From an uncultured Eubacteriales bacterium (GTDB lineage: Bacteria > Bacillota > Clostridia > Oscillospirales > Acutalibacteraceae), in contig CAKSIH010000001.1 of the NCBI GenBank assembly GCA_934462705.1, positions 152,777 to 216,776 on the forward strand: DNA of 64,000 bases, given 5' to 3'. The position numbers and the translations under genes are program-made. The number at the start of each line of letters is the position of its first letter. The stretch's first letter is position 1. The notes under the pieces are model-generated. The model saw nothing but the letters and a program-made list of their open reading frames with translations. It ran no database searches and had not been told where the DNA came from. Shown one piece after another: positions 26,390 to 35,402 of this stretch.

Positions 26390-27260
26390 GGAATATAAAA
26401 CACTTATAGATAATGCTTTAGAACAGTATTTCCCTACTTTAGATAAAAAAACGGAAACCATTGCAGATGCAATGAGGTACAGTCTTATGGCACCGGGAAA
26501 AAGAATTAGACCCATGTTGGTTTTAGAATTTTGCAATATTTGTGGTGGCGAGCGAAGTGCTGCGTTGCCCTTTGCATGTGCAGTGGAAATGGTTCACACC
26601 TATTCTTTAATTCACGATGATCTTCCTTGTATGGATGATGATGACTATAGAAGAGGAAGACCTTCAAACCATGTAAAATATGGCGAAGCGGTTGCCCTTT
26701 TAGCAGGGGATGCTCTACTTACCTTAGCTTTTGATGTTATGCTTTCAAAGGAAAACATTGAAAAAGTAGGAGCAGATAAAGCTGCTTGTGCAGCGGGAGT
26801 TTTAGCTCGAGCCATTGGTTGCAGCGGCATGATAGGAGGACAAGTTATTGATATTTTAAGCCAGGGGAAGTTTTTGTCTCAGAAGGAACTTGACTTTATG
26901 CATGGTCAAAAGACGGGTGCGCTTATTAGAGCGGCATGTGAAATTGGTTGTATAGTTGCGGGTGCAGGGACACGGATGCGTGACATTGCAAAATGTTATG
27001 CGGAAAAATTAGGCCTTGCATTTCAAATAGCAGATGATGTGCTTGACGTTACTTCCAGCATAGAAGAAATGGGGAAAATGTCTGGAAGTGATGTAGAGAA
27101 AAGTAAAACAACATATGTGACTCTTATGGGCATAGAGAATTCTAAAAAAGAAGTTAAGGAACTTATAAATCAAGCTAAGAAAACACTTATAGGAGTGGAT
27201 GAGAATACAGATTTTTTAAATTGTATAGCAGATAGTATATATAATAAAATAGATGTTTGA
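26379..27260 (+). CDS. ispA: polyprenyl (farnesyl/geranylgeranyl) diphosphate synthase
   Basis: A 293-aa all-helical prenyltransferase that condenses IPP with allylic diphosphates for undecaprenol or quinone synthesis. The first aspartate-rich motif is in HDDLPCMDDDDYRRG, the second in QIADDVLD; GKRIRP and GDALLTLAFD are also typical. The small residues before the first motif fit a C15 product, but this is inference. ATG 26379 has GGAG before it. It precedes dxs, so the operon supplies isoprenoid precursors. Confidence 0.93.
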   Translation: MTNEEYKTLIDNALEQYFPTLDKKTETIADAMRYSLMAPGKRIRPMLVLEFCNICGGERSAALPFACAVEMVHTYSLIHDDLPCMDDDDYRRGRPSNHVKYGEAVALLAGDALLTLAFDVMLSKENIEKVGADKAACAAGVLARAIGCSGMIGGQVIDILSQGKFLSQKELDFMHGQKTGALIRAACEIGCIVAGAGTRMRDIAKCYAEKLGLAFQIADDVLDVTSSIEEMGKMSGSDVEKSKTTYVTLMGIENSKKEVKELINQAKKTLIGVDENTDFLNCIADSIYNKIDV

Positions 27261-27308
27261 TTTATAGATATTGATTACATGAGAATTAAAAAAGAGGGAT
27301 AAAAGTAA

Positions 27309-29210
27309 ATGTCAGATAAAATTTTAGACCAAATTTCTTGTTCTAGAGATTTAAAAGGTCTTTCAAGTGAGGAATTAACAAAACTTTGTGAAGAAATACG
27401 CGAAAAAATAATAACCACGGTATCAAAAAATGGTGGGCATTTAGCGTCCAATCTAGGGGTTGTGGAACTGACGGTTGCGTTACATACAGTTTTTGAATGT
27501 CCAAAGGATCAGATCGTATGGGACGTGGGGCATCAGTGCTATACACATAAGATGTTAACAGGCAGGTTAGACAAAATAGACACAATAAGGACTAAAGGAG
27601 GCTTATCAGGATTTCAACGAAGAGATGAGAGCATATGCGATCCATTAAGCACGGGGCATAGCAGCACTTCGATTTCTTCTGCGTTTGGGCTTGCAACTGC
27701 AAAAAACTTAAAGGGAGAAGATGGAAGTGTAATAGCAGTTATAGGAGATGGCGCGTTGTCTGGGGGGCTTGCGTATGAAGGAATGAACAATGCAGGGTCG
27801 TTTAAAAGAAACTTTATAGTTATTTTAAATGATAACAAGATGTCAATTTCGAGAAACGTAGGATCGATGGCGAGATATCTTTCGGCAATTCGGATGAGAA
27901 GTACGTATCTAAAAGCCAAAAACGTTGTTGACGCTATTCTTATGAAGATTCCTGTATTAGGGGATTTTATAAAGAAGATTATACTTAAATCTAAGTCTGC
28001 GCTAAAAAAGCTTATAAATAACGGTACAATTTTTGAGGGAATGGGATTTAAATATTTTGGACCAATAGATGGTCATGATATAAAAAAATTGATTAAGGTT
28101 TTAACTATAGCAAAAAATTGGGATAGGCCAATATTAATTCATATAAATACAGTTAAGGGAAAAGGATATCATTATGCTGAGAAAAATCCCAAGGCTTTTC
28201 ATGGAACTTCAGGATTTGACGTGAAAAATGGGTTAAAAAGTATTCCTAAAAGTGATTTTTCATCTGTTTTTGGAAGGGAATTGTTTAATTTAGCAAAGGA
28301 TGATGACCGTATATGTGCTATAACAGCTGCAATGAAGTTGGGGACTGGTCTTTCATATTTTGCCCGAACTTTTAAAAATAGATTTTTTGATGTTGGTATA
28401 GCTGAAGAACATGCAGTTACTTTTGCAGGTGGACTTTCAGCTGGTGGTATGCTCCCGGTTTTTGCAGTTTATTCAACTTTTTTTCAAAGAAGTTATGATC
28501 AGCTTATACATGATGTATCGCTGCAGGTTTTAAAGGTTGTATTTGCCATTGATCGAGCTGGTATAGTAGGAGAAGATGGCGAGACTCATCAAGGGCTTTT
28601 TGACGTTGCGCTTTTAAATACGATCCCAGGTTCAGTAATTTATGCCCCAAGTTACTTTGATGAAGTATCCGGAATGTTAAAAAAAGCATTTTATGAGGGA
28701 AGTGGAATAGCGGCCGTAAGGTATCCTAGGGGAGCACAGTTGTATAAACCTGTGGATTTTGAAATTAGCGACTGCAATTTTGATTTATACGGTGAAAGTT
28801 CAGGAGAAGTACTTATTATTACATATGGACGGCTATTTTCTTTTGCATGCATGGCAAAGCATAGATTATTAAATGACAATGAAATGAATGTATCGGTTTT
28901 AAAGCTTAATAAAATAAAACCAATAGACAGTGAAGCTATAAAAGCTGCAACTAAATTTAAAAATATTTTCTTTTTTGAAGAAGGAATAAAAAATGGCGGT
29001 GTAGCTGAAAGGTTTGAATGTGAGCTTAACAGTGCAGGCTTTACGGGTGGATACACAGTAAATGCGATAGATGATAAATTTGTTCGTCAGGCTACAGTCA
29101 AAGAGACGCTACAAGAGCTTATGCTTGATGATGATGGTATGAAAAAAATTATTTTACAAGGGGTTAATAATTTTGTCAGAAAAGAAAAGATTGGACGTAC
29201 TGCTGTTTGA
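27309..29210 (+). CDS. dxs: 1-deoxy-D-xylulose-5-phosphate synthase
   Basis: A 633-aa thiamine-diphosphate enzyme that joins pyruvate and glyceraldehyde-3-phosphate in the first step of the MEP pathway. Motifs: SNLGVVELTVALH, DVGHQCYTHK, the ThDP motif GDGALSGG, IDGHDIKKL, AEEHAVTFAGG and AIDRAGIVGEDG. Length and order are normal. The last 38 bases overlap tlyA. Confidence 0.96.
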   Translation: MSDKILDQISCSRDLKGLSSEELTKLCEEIREKIITTVSKNGGHLASNLGVVELTVALHTVFECPKDQIVWDVGHQCYTHKMLTGRLDKIDTIRTKGGLSGFQRRDESICDPLSTGHSSTSISSAFGLATAKNLKGEDGSVIAVIGDGALSGGLAYEGMNNAGSFKRNFIVILNDNKMSISRNVGSMARYLSAIRMRSTYLKAKNVVDAILMKIPVLGDFIKKIILKSKSALKKLINNGTIFEGMGFKYFGPIDGHDIKKLIKVLTIAKNWDRPILIHINTVKGKGYHYAEKNPKAFHGTSGFDVKNGLKSIPKSDFSSVFGRELFNLAKDDDRICAITAAMKLGTGLSYFARTFKNRFFDVGIAEEHAVTFAGGLSAGGMLPVFAVYSTFFQRSYDQLIHDVSLQVLKVVFAIDRAGIVGEDGETHQGLFDVALLNTIPGSVIYAPSYFDEVSGMLKKAFYEGSGIAAVRYPRGAQLYKPVDFEISDCNFDLYGESSGEVLIITYGRLFSFACMAKHRLLNDNEMNVSVLKLNKIKPIDSEAIKAATKFKNIFFFEEGIKNGGVAERFECELNSAGFTGGYTVNAIDDKFVRQATVKETLQELMLDDDGMKKIILQGVNNFVRKEKIGRTAV

Positions 29211-29997
29211 GAGAGGTTTAGCAGCAAGTCGTGAGAAAGCTAGAGCGTTGATTATGTCGGGAAATGTCTATATTAACAATCAAAAGTCGGATAAACCAGG
29301 AACAGCTTATAAGGACGATGTTAATTTGGAGGTTAGGGAATCAGCGTTAGGCTTTGTAAGCCGTGGGGGTTTAAAATTAAATAAAGCAATTAAGGCTTTT
29401 AAAATAGATCTTAAAGGGTTGGTTGCTATGGATATAGGAGCTTCCACAGGCGGATTTACTGATTGCATGCTTCAAAATGGTGCCGCTAGGGTATATTCAG
29501 TAGATGTTGGATATGGGCAGCTTGATTGGAAATTAAGGAATGATGACCGGGTTGTAAACATGGAAAGAACCAACATAAGATACATAGATAGAGAAAAAGT
29601 TTCTGAAAAACTTGATTTTATAAGCGTTGATGTTTCATTTATTTCGCTGTGTTTAGTTTTACCTGTTGCTAAGTCTTTAATGAAAGACGGTGCAAGGGCA
29701 GTGTGCTTAATAAAGCCTCAGTTTGAAGCAGGCAGAGGGAAAGTAGGAAAAAATGGTGTTGTTAGGGAGCCACAAATTCACGTGGAGGTCATAGAGAAAA
29801 TCAAAACTTATGTGCTGGATAATGGATTTAAAATTTTAGGATTAGATTTTTCTCCGGTTAAGGGCCCAAAAGGCAATATTGAATATTTAATTTATCTGGA
29901 AAATTCAGGGGATTCAAATGACTTATCTAACACAGATGTTAAAATTTTAGTTGAAAGAGCACATGAGGAGCTTAATTCTGACAGCAAAGCTGACTAA
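29173..29997 (+). CDS. tlyA: TlyA family rRNA 2'-O-methyltransferase
   Basis: A 274-aa protein. An N-terminal S4 RNA-binding domain (RLDVLLFERGLAASREKARALI) is followed by an FtsJ-type methyltransferase with MDIGASTGGFTDCMLQNGA for SAM binding and the DVSFISL and IKPQFEAGR motifs. Family members methylate 16S and/or 23S rRNA cytidines; some are called hemolysins. It starts with TTG inside dxs, behind AAGGGG; no ATG is available. Confidence 0.93.
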   Translation: MSEKKRLDVLLFERGLAASREKARALIMSGNVYINNQKSDKPGTAYKDDVNLEVRESALGFVSRGGLKLNKAIKAFKIDLKGLVAMDIGASTGGFTDCMLQNGAARVYSVDVGYGQLDWKLRNDDRVVNMERTNIRYIDREKVSEKLDFISVDVSFISLCLVLPVAKSLMKDGARAVCLIKPQFEAGRGKVGKNGVVREPQIHVEVIEKIKTYVLDNGFKILGLDFSPVKGPKGNIEYLIYLENSGDSNDLSNTDVKILVERAHEELNSDSKAD

Positions 29998-30040
29998 AAA
30001 ATAAATTAAATAAGGCAGATGAATAGAGGAGAAAACATTG

Positions 30041-30928
30041 ATGGCTAATTTGAAACATAAAGATAATTTTAATGTAACTATTATTCCTAACCTATCAAAA
30101 ACAGACTTAAAAGCCAACCTGGATAGCATTATTAATTTTCTTTTAGAATTAAATATGACTATTTTTATTCCTAAGCAATATGCAGATGCAAATTTAAAAA
30201 GCAAATCGATAATTTCTGATTTAGAGCTTGAAGAGTCTCTGGAAAAAAGTGATGTGGTAGTAGCAGCTGGTGGAGATGGCACTATTATTAGGGCAGCAAA
30301 ACAGGCAGCTTTAAAGAATAAGCCAATCTTAGGTATAAATTTTGGAAGACTAGGGTTTACGTCAGGTCTTGAAAAGGAGGAGCTATCAAAATTAAATCGA
30401 CTTATAACAGGTGAGTATGATATTCAAAAAAGGGTAATGTTATTGGTGGAAATAGTAAAGGAGTCTAAAAGACAAAAATTTTATGCTATAAATGATGCCG
30501 TTATATCAAGAGGGGAGCTATCAAGAACAATTGATTTAGATATATTAATGCAGGATACAGAAATTTGTAATTATAGGGCTGATGGTATAATTTTAGCTAC
30601 ACCTATGGGGTCAACAGGCTATTCACTATCTGCAGGTGGACCAATTGTTGACCCGGGAATGGAATGCATATTAATGACACCAATATGTCCTCACTCGATG
30701 TTTGCAAGACCATCGGTATTTAATAAATATACAAAATTAAAAATAAAGGTTGCTGCAAGGGAGTTTGTGGGGACTTTTTTAACAATAGATGGCGATAAGG
30801 TAGTAGATATTGAAAACTCTGACTTTATAGAGATATCAGTTTCTAATTTTAGTGTAGAAATGATAACATTTGATCAAAAGTGCTTTTATAAACGAATAGG
30901 TGAAAAACTTTCAAGGAGAAGATCATAA
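30041..30928 (+). CDS. nadK: NAD kinase
   Basis: A 295-aa kinase that phosphorylates NAD to NADP. The ATP-binding motif AAGGDGTIIRAAK (GGDGT at 77-81), LGINFGRLGFTSGL, the NAD-binding YRADGIILATPMGSTGYSLSAGGPIVDP and the C-terminal block are all present. GAGGAG precedes ATG 30041; a TTG one codon earlier is possible but unlikely. It is the last gene of the nusB operon; argR and recN, which often follow, are absent. Confidence 0.95.
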   Translation: MANLKHKDNFNVTIIPNLSKTDLKANLDSIINFLLELNMTIFIPKQYADANLKSKSIISDLELEESLEKSDVVVAAGGDGTIIRAAKQAALKNKPILGINFGRLGFTSGLEKEELSKLNRLITGEYDIQKRVMLLVEIVKESKRQKFYAINDAVISRGELSRTIDLDILMQDTEICNYRADGIILATPMGSTGYSLSAGGPIVDPGMECILMTPICPHSMFARPSVFNKYTKLKIKVAAREFVGTFLTIDGDKVVDIENSDFIEISVSNFSVEMITFDQKCFYKRIGEKLSRRRS

Positions 30929-30960
30929 AATTAAGTTTAATATAATTTTAACAGTTGTAA

Positions 30961-31010
30961 AAAATATAGGTTAATTCACAATCATAGTGAATTAACCTAT
31001 ATTTTATGCT
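30961..31010 (+). terminator. terminator of the nusB-nadK operon
   Basis: A perfect 19-base-pair stem from AAAATATAGG (30961) to CCTATATTTT (31005) with a 7-base loop. Confidence 0.8.
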
Positions 31011-31049
31011 GTAAAACACAAATTTAATTTAATGAATTTAACAATTTTA

Positions 31050-31078
31050 TTGATTTAGCACAAATTTTGTGGTATAAT
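31050..31078 (+). promoter_or_regulatory. sigma-A promoter of the 98-aa orphan gene
   Basis: TTGATT (31050-31055), 17-base spacer, TATAAT (31073-31078), 25 bases before the ATG. Confidence 0.75.
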
Positions 31079-31103
31079 ATGTTTATACGAAGGAGGTGAT
31101 AAA

Positions 31104-31400
31104 ATGGATAAGATAGACAGAAAAGGAATGAAAGTAGTTTCTGGGGGAAACAGTTTAGAGTTAATGCCTGTTAATGGAAAGGTAGAACTTAGTAATGGAG
31201 AAACAATAGATGAAGGGACTATAGTAAGTTATAATAATGAAAAATTAGGAATAGTAAAAGATTTTGTAAGAGGCTTTGACGACCTTGATTCTCTTTCAAA
31301 GGATGTTGAAAAATGGGAAAAGAGACATAAAAACTTAACTAAAGGACAAATTTGCCAAAAATTTTTTGATATATATGGAGATAAGTGGGTTAAATGCTAA
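31104..31400 (+). CDS. 98-aa protein of unknown function
   Basis: I do not recognise this gene. The first ~50 residues look like a small beta-rich domain (KVVSGGNSLELMPVNGKVEL, then GTIVSYNNEKLGIV), followed by a charged helical tail with KDVEKWEKRHKNL and CQKFFDIYGDKWVKC. It has no signal or membrane segment. Expression signals are very strong: near-consensus promoter, AAGGAGGTGAT ribosome site matching the 16S tail, and a terminator of its own. It is monocistronic between nadK and yitT. Confidence 0.75.
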   Translation: MDKIDRKGMKVVSGGNSLELMPVNGKVELSNGETIDEGTIVSYNNEKLGIVKDFVRGFDDLDSLSKDVEKWEKRHKNLTKGQICQKFFDIYGDKWVKC

Positions 31401-31430
31401 TAAACATTATTAAAAATAAAATTATATAGC

Positions 31431-31471
31431 ATATGCCTGCACACTATAGTTGTGTGCAGGCATATATTTTT
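31431..31471 (+). terminator. terminator of the 98-aa gene
   Basis: ATATGCCTGCACAC (31431-31444) pairs perfectly with GTGTGCAGGCATAT (31452-31465), followed by ATTTTT. It also faces the end of the leftward yitT gene. Confidence 0.88.
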
Positions 31472-31485
31472 ACTATTAAAAATTT

Positions 31486-32445
31486 TTAAATATTTAAAGT
31501 CTCTTTATCCAGAGTTCTCTTTTTTTGTTCCCGCTTTATATCCTTTTCAAAAGCATTGAATCCAAGACCTGTTATTTCAGATGCATCTCCAACGATAATA
31601 AAAGCATTTTCATCAATCTCTTTTATTATTTCATATGCTTTTGAAACTTCTTGTTTACGCAGGGCACATAAAAGCACTTCACCTTCATTTGAAGTGTATA
31701 CGCCCCTGGATTTCAATGCAGTTACGCCTCTTTTCATTTCAGTTAATATTCTTTTGGATATTAGCTCATTTTTCTTTGAAACAATAAATAACATTCTTCC
31801 AACACCAATATTCATTCTATATAGAATGCTATCAATTACTTTAGAAAGTATAAATATTAAAATTGCAGAGTATGTGGCGACATTAATAACAGATGCCGGA
31901 TTATCGCTCCTAAACCCATAAACTAGTGCAGAAATTAACACAACAGCACCATCAACACAGATTAAAAGTTTTCCAACAGGAATGTGCGGGATATGTAATT
32001 TTAATAACGTAGCAACAAGATCAGTTCCACCAGTAGCTGCGCCACGCAAAAATATTAATCCTAACCCCAATCCACCGATTGCTCCGCCTAATATAGATGC
32101 AATTAACATATTATCTGTGTATGCAGGTAGAAAATCCGTAACACTAATAGCTAAGTTAAGCCCAAAGGTTGCAATGAGATTATAAATTAATCCTCTCCAA
32201 TTAAGCTCAATAAATGCCCAAATAAAAATTGGAATATTGATTATAGCACCAATTAACCCGATAGCGCTTACAGGAAGGCCTAAAATGTCCTTTAAAAGCT
32301 GTGCAAGACCGGTTACTCCACCGGGACATATATCATTTGGATCAGTAAAGCAATTTATCGATATTGCATAAATAAAGCATCCAACAGCAATAATTGCCAT
32401 ATCAGTTAAAAATACACTAATTTTAAATTTTTTTGTATTTTCCAT
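31486..32445 (-). CDS. YitT family membrane protein
   Basis: A 319-aa protein with five or six membrane helices (DUF161) and a C-terminal soluble DUF2179 domain of about 90 residues. Typical stretches are DPNDICPGGVTGLAQLL and LRGAATGGTDLVATLL, and at the end KRGVTALKSRGVYTSNEGEVLLC. The family is widespread in Firmicutes and its transported substrate is unknown. It starts 21 bases downstream of mrnC and is probably in the same transcript. Confidence 0.9.
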   Translation of the reverse strand: MENTKKFKISVFLTDMAIIAVGCFIYAISINCFTDPNDICPGGVTGLAQLLKDILGLPVSAIGLIGAIINIPIFIWAFIELNWRGLIYNLIATFGLNLAISVTDFLPAYTDNMLIASILGGAIGGLGLGLIFLRGAATGGTDLVATLLKLHIPHIPVGKLLICVDGAVVLISALVYGFRSDNPASVINVATYSAILIFILSKVIDSILYRMNIGVGRMLFIVSKKNELISKRILTEMKRGVTALKSRGVYTSNEGEVLLCALRKQEVSKAYEIIKEIDENAFIIVGDASEITGLGFNAFEKDIKREQKKRTLDKETLNI

Positions 32446-32466
32446 CTTAAATCTCCTTTTTTAATT

Positions 32467-32856
32467 TTATTTATTAATTATATCAAATAATTCACGGATT
32501 CTCGAAATATTATTTTGTAAATAAAGATACCCAAATAATGTTTCAAGTCCCGTAGCACCATGATACTCCTCGGTTGTTGCATTTTTTGGGGTATGATGGG
32601 TATGTGCATTGCGACCTCTTTTAAAAATTGTTTTTTCCTCTTCAGAAAGGCAATTCATAATTTTATTTGCAGCAAAAAACTGAGCTTTGCAACATACTGT
32701 CTTTATTGACATGTTATGAAGTTTTCCAGCCGGTTTATTGTTTTCACATATGAGTTTTTCGCGCACTAGCAATTCATAAACACAGTCGCCAATAAATGCA
32801 AGTGAAAGCGAGTTTAAATTTTTTACATCACAATCTGCATTATAAAGTCTTTCCAA
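32467..32856 (-). CDS. mrnC: mini-ribonuclease III
   Basis: A 129-aa RNase III catalytic domain without the double-strand RNA-binding domain; it matures 23S rRNA ends. Motifs: LAFIGDCVYELLVRE (the RNase III signature with catalytic Asp/Glu), RGRNAHTHHTPKNA and EYHGATGLETLFGYLYL. It starts with TTG behind AGGAGG at a seven-base spacing. It lies 24 bases downstream of obg. Confidence 0.94.
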   Translation of the reverse strand: MERLYNADCDVKNLNSLSLAFIGDCVYELLVREKLICENNKPAGKLHNMSIKTVCCKAQFFAANKIMNCLSEEEKTIFKRGRNAHTHHTPKNATTEEYHGATGLETLFGYLYLQNNISRIRELFDIINK

Positions 32857-32880
32857 TTAAATACCTCCTAAGGACTATTT

Positions 32881-34146
32881 TTACTCAACAAAATCAAATT
32901 CGAAGTCATAAATATTAATAGATGCGCCTTCTTCTACTCCAGCATTATGAAGAGCATCTATAACGCCCATTGAGGCCAGTGATTTTTGAAAATATTGTAA
33001 AGATTCATAGTCATCAAAGTTTATTGATTTAACAAGTAACTCAAGATGAGGGCCGGTTACAAAATAAGTGCCGTTTTTAATCTCCACTTTTATGTCTTCA
33101 TTAAGGTTATCAAATAATTCTAATTTTGGCTCAGCTTCATAAACCTTAATTGGTGGAAGTTTAGACAAAAACTCTTCAATTTTATTTAAAAGAGGATCAA
33201 CATTATATCTTATGGCAGCCATAATAGGGAAAAATTCATAGCCTTTTCCTTCAACATAATTTCTAAATGATTCTATTTGTTCGTCTGTAGCGAGGTCACA
33301 CTTATTACCAGCAACAATCATAGGCCTTTCAGCAAGTTCTTTATTGAATTTTACAAGTTCTTTATTTATAGTTTCAAAATCCTCTATAGGGTTTCTTCCT
33401 TCACTTCCTGAGACGTCTACAATATGAACGAGCAGCCTACAACGTTCTACATGCCTTAAAAATTGATGACCAAGCCCAACACCTTTACCGGCACCTTCAA
33501 TTAATCCGGGAATATCAGCCATTACAAAGGATGAATTTTCATGCATATGAACTACTCCTAAAACCGGGGAGATTGTAGTAAAGTGATAATCAGCAATTAC
33601 AGGTTTAGCCTGGCTTACAACAGAAACAAGCGTTGATTTTCCAACATTAGGGTATCCCACAAGTCCCACATCTGCAAGGAGCTTAAGTTCCAGCTGAATA
33701 TCAATTTCTTCACCTGGCAGACCAGGCTTTGCAAACCTTGGAACTTGCCGTGTAGGTGTTGCAAAATGCATATTGCCAAATCCGCCTTTTCCTCCTTTGG
33801 CCACAATTACTGGCTCTTTAGTGGAGATATCCGCAATTATTCTACCTGTATTAATATCTTTTATAAGGGTCCCACGTGGAACTTTTATAACTAAATCTTT
33901 TGCACTTTTTCCAGATGATCTACCAGCTTTACCATTTTCGCCGTTTGATGCTACATATTTTCTTTTGTATCTAAAGTCAGCTAGTGTCGAAAGGTTATCA
34001 TCTGCAGTGAAAACTATGTTTCCGCCTCGACCACCGTCACCGCCGTCAGGGCCTCCAGCAGCAACATATTTTTCACGATGAAATGAAACTGCCCCGTTTC
34101 CGCCATTTCCCGCTTTAATTTTTATTTTTGCAACATCTATAAACAC
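32881..34146 (-). CDS. obg: GTPase Obg (CgtA)
   Basis: A 421-aa GTPase that binds the 50S subunit and acts in ribosome assembly and stress. The glycine-rich Obg fold (GNGGNGAVSFHREKYV, GPDGGDGGRGG) is followed by the G domain with GYPNVGKSTL, DIPGLIEGA and AGNKCDL, and a C-terminal OCT domain as in Firmicutes. The start is GTG at 34146 with only a weak GGTG site. It follows the rpmA terminator by 25 bases, so expression may depend on readthrough. Confidence 0.95.
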   Translation of the reverse strand: MFIDVAKIKIKAGNGGNGAVSFHREKYVAAGGPDGGDGGRGGNIVFTADDNLSTLADFRYKRKYVASNGENGKAGRSSGKSAKDLVIKVPRGTLIKDINTGRIIADISTKEPVIVAKGGKGGFGNMHFATPTRQVPRFAKPGLPGEEIDIQLELKLLADVGLVGYPNVGKSTLVSVVSQAKPVIADYHFTTISPVLGVVHMHENSSFVMADIPGLIEGAGKGVGLGHQFLRHVERCRLLVHIVDVSGSEGRNPIEDFETINKELVKFNKELAERPMIVAGNKCDLATDEQIESFRNYVEGKGYEFFPIMAAIRYNVDPLLNKIEEFLSKLPPIKVYEAEPKLELFDNLNEDIKVEIKNGTYFVTGPHLELLVKSINFDDYESLQYFQKSLASMGVIDALHNAGVEEGASINIYDFEFDFVE

Positions 34147-34167
34147 AAAGTCACCAACTTTCTTATA

Positions 34168-34203
34168 AATAAAAAGACCTCAGGCAGGTTGTGCCTAAGG
34201 TCT
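34168..34203 (-). terminator. terminator/attenuator between rpmA and obg
   Basis: On the minus strand AGACCTTAGGCA pairs with TGCCTGAGGTCT (one mismatch) and is followed by TTTTTATTTAT. Because obg starts just beyond with no visible promoter, partial readthrough is likely. Confidence 0.72.
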
Positions 34204-34221
34204 AATAACTCCGCTAAAAAT

Positions 34222-34503
34222 TTATTCAACAGAATATACACATACACGTTTCCTATCGCGACCCATACGCTCAAAACTTACTTTGCCGTCAATAAGTGCG
34301 AACAGTGTATAATCAGACCCACAACCGACATTTTTCCCGGCATGAATATGAGTGCCGCGCTGTTTAACTAAAATATTACCTGCGCGCACAACTTGACCGT
34401 CTGCACGCTTAACGCCCAGACGTTTAGATTCGGAATCACGACCGTTTTTTGTTGAACCCATTCCTTTTTTATGAGCAAATAATTGTATATTTAATCTTAG
34501 CAT
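34222..34503 (-). CDS. rpmA: 50S ribosomal protein bL27
   Basis: A 93-aa ribosomal protein near the peptidyl-transferase centre. It has the Firmicutes-type N-terminal extension MLRLNIQLFA before HKKGMGSTKNGRDSESKRLG; in Firmicutes this extension is removed by Prp before HKKG. The gene for Prp lies immediately upstream, three bases away. GGAGGTG precedes the ATG. Confidence 0.97.
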   Translation of the reverse strand: MLRLNIQLFAHKKGMGSTKNGRDSESKRLGVKRADGQVVRAGNILVKQRGTHIHAGKNVGCGSDYTLFALIDGKVSFERMGRDRKRVCVYSVE

Positions 34504-34506
34504 TAG

Positions 34507-34830
34507 TTACACCTCCGTATAATTTACAATAATGTTATTAGGGTATTGTTCTTCAAGCGCTAATAAATGAAGTTTAAAACCCAACAAAATATCAAGACAA
34601 CTTGATATATCTTTTTCGGAAATTTGCAAGAACATTTTTCCGAGGCCATTTACAAAAACATTAGCTTCTGCTTTAATCACATCAGTAATTGTATTTGCAG
34701 CCATGTAAGCTGCCGAGGAAACAGCTGCACATACAATGTCATTTCCGCTTTCTGCGTAATTTGCATGACCGGTTATTTCAAAACCCATAGGTTTACCGGC
34801 ATCATTAATTAACAAGTTTACTGTTATCAT
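34507..34830 (-). CDS. prp: ribosomal-processing cysteine protease Prp
   Basis: A 107-aa protease that cleaves the N-terminal extension of bL27. The catalytic pair is visible as GHANY with His22 and DIVCAAVS with Cys34, the same numbering as the characterised staphylococcal enzyme. It lies between rplU and rpmA with three-base gaps on both sides, so enzyme and substrate are made together. Confidence 0.95.
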   Translation of the reverse strand: MITVNLLINDAGKPMGFEITGHANYAESGNDIVCAAVSSAAYMAANTITDVIKAEANVFVNGLGKMFLQISEKDISSCLDILLGFKLHLLALEEQYPNNIIVNYTEV

Positions 34831-34833
34831 AAA

Positions 34834-35142
34834 TTAAGCGTTTATAGCTTCAATTTGCACCTTTGTATAAGGCTGTCTATGACCAAGTTTTCGCTTTTCG
34901 CTTTTCTTTGGTTTGTAAGTAAAAACAGTTATTTTTTTGCCTTTACCGTTTTTCAAAACTTTAGCTGAAACTTTGGCTGTATCCACATAAGGTTTACCTG
35001 TGGTGATATTTCCTTCGCCAAACAAAGCAATAACTTTAAAATTAACTGTTTCTCCTTCGTTAGCTGTAAGCTTTTCAACAAAAATAATATCATCTTTTTG
35101 TACTTTATATTGCTTACCGCCTGTTTCTATAATTGCATACAT
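34834..35142 (-). CDS. rplU: 50S ribosomal protein bL21
   Basis: A 102-aa ribosomal protein starting MYAIIETGGKQYKVQ and ending with KPKKSEKRKLGHRQPYTKVQI, both typical. An in-frame GTG at 35154 would add four residues; the ATG at 35142 gives the conserved start and is preferred. It is first in the rplU-prp-rpmA operon, with a structured leader upstream. Confidence 0.95.
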   Translation of the reverse strand: MYAIIETGGKQYKVQKDDIIFVEKLTANEGETVNFKVIALFGEGNITTGKPYVDTAKVSAKVLKNGKGKKITVFTYKPKKSEKRKLGHRQPYTKVQIEAINA

Positions 35143-35225
35143 AATCCTAGGCACCTGCCCTTTTTATAAAGTCTCGCTATTTTAGGGTGTGATAGCCACT
35201 TAAAAACCCAAAATATGCGGCAAAT
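35143..35225 (-). ncRNA. candidate L21 leader (autoregulatory 5' UTR)
   Basis: About 80 bases between the promoter and rplU can fold on the minus strand. TTTTGGGT pairs with ACCCTAAAA, enclosing GTGGCTATCAC, which forms a small GTG/CAC hairpin; a GGGCAGGTGCC segment lies next to the start codon. Position and size fit the Firmicutes bL21 leader; the match is by position and shape only. Confidence 0.5.
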
Positions 35226-35228
35226 TTA

Positions 35229-35257
35229 ATGTTATCATAAAAGCTCATTTTTGTCAA
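35229..35257 (-). promoter_or_regulatory. sigma-A promoter of rplU-prp-rpmA
   Basis: On the minus strand TTGACA (35257-35252), 17-base spacer, TAACAT (35234-35229). Confidence 0.65.
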
Positions 35258-35321
35258 ATGTTTTTTATTAATTCAAGATACATATAAGTAGTTATTTTTT
35301 TAGCGAAAGTTTATAAAAGGA

Positions 35322-35402
35322 GCAGTTTAACTCTGCAAACGCGTAAAAGGTTAAACTGCCCGTTTAGGTAATTAAAGTTTACCTAAATTTATTTTTATAT
35401 TT
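35322..35402 (+). other. two adjacent hairpins, the second terminator-like
   Basis: GCAGTTTAAC and GTTAAACTGC form a 10-base-pair stem (about 35323-35360) with an 18-base loop. Directly after it, TTTAGGTAA pairs with TTTACCTAAA and runs into TTTATTTTTATATTTTT on the plus strand. No gene on this strand ends here, so this may be the 3' end of a small RNA. Confidence 0.4.
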
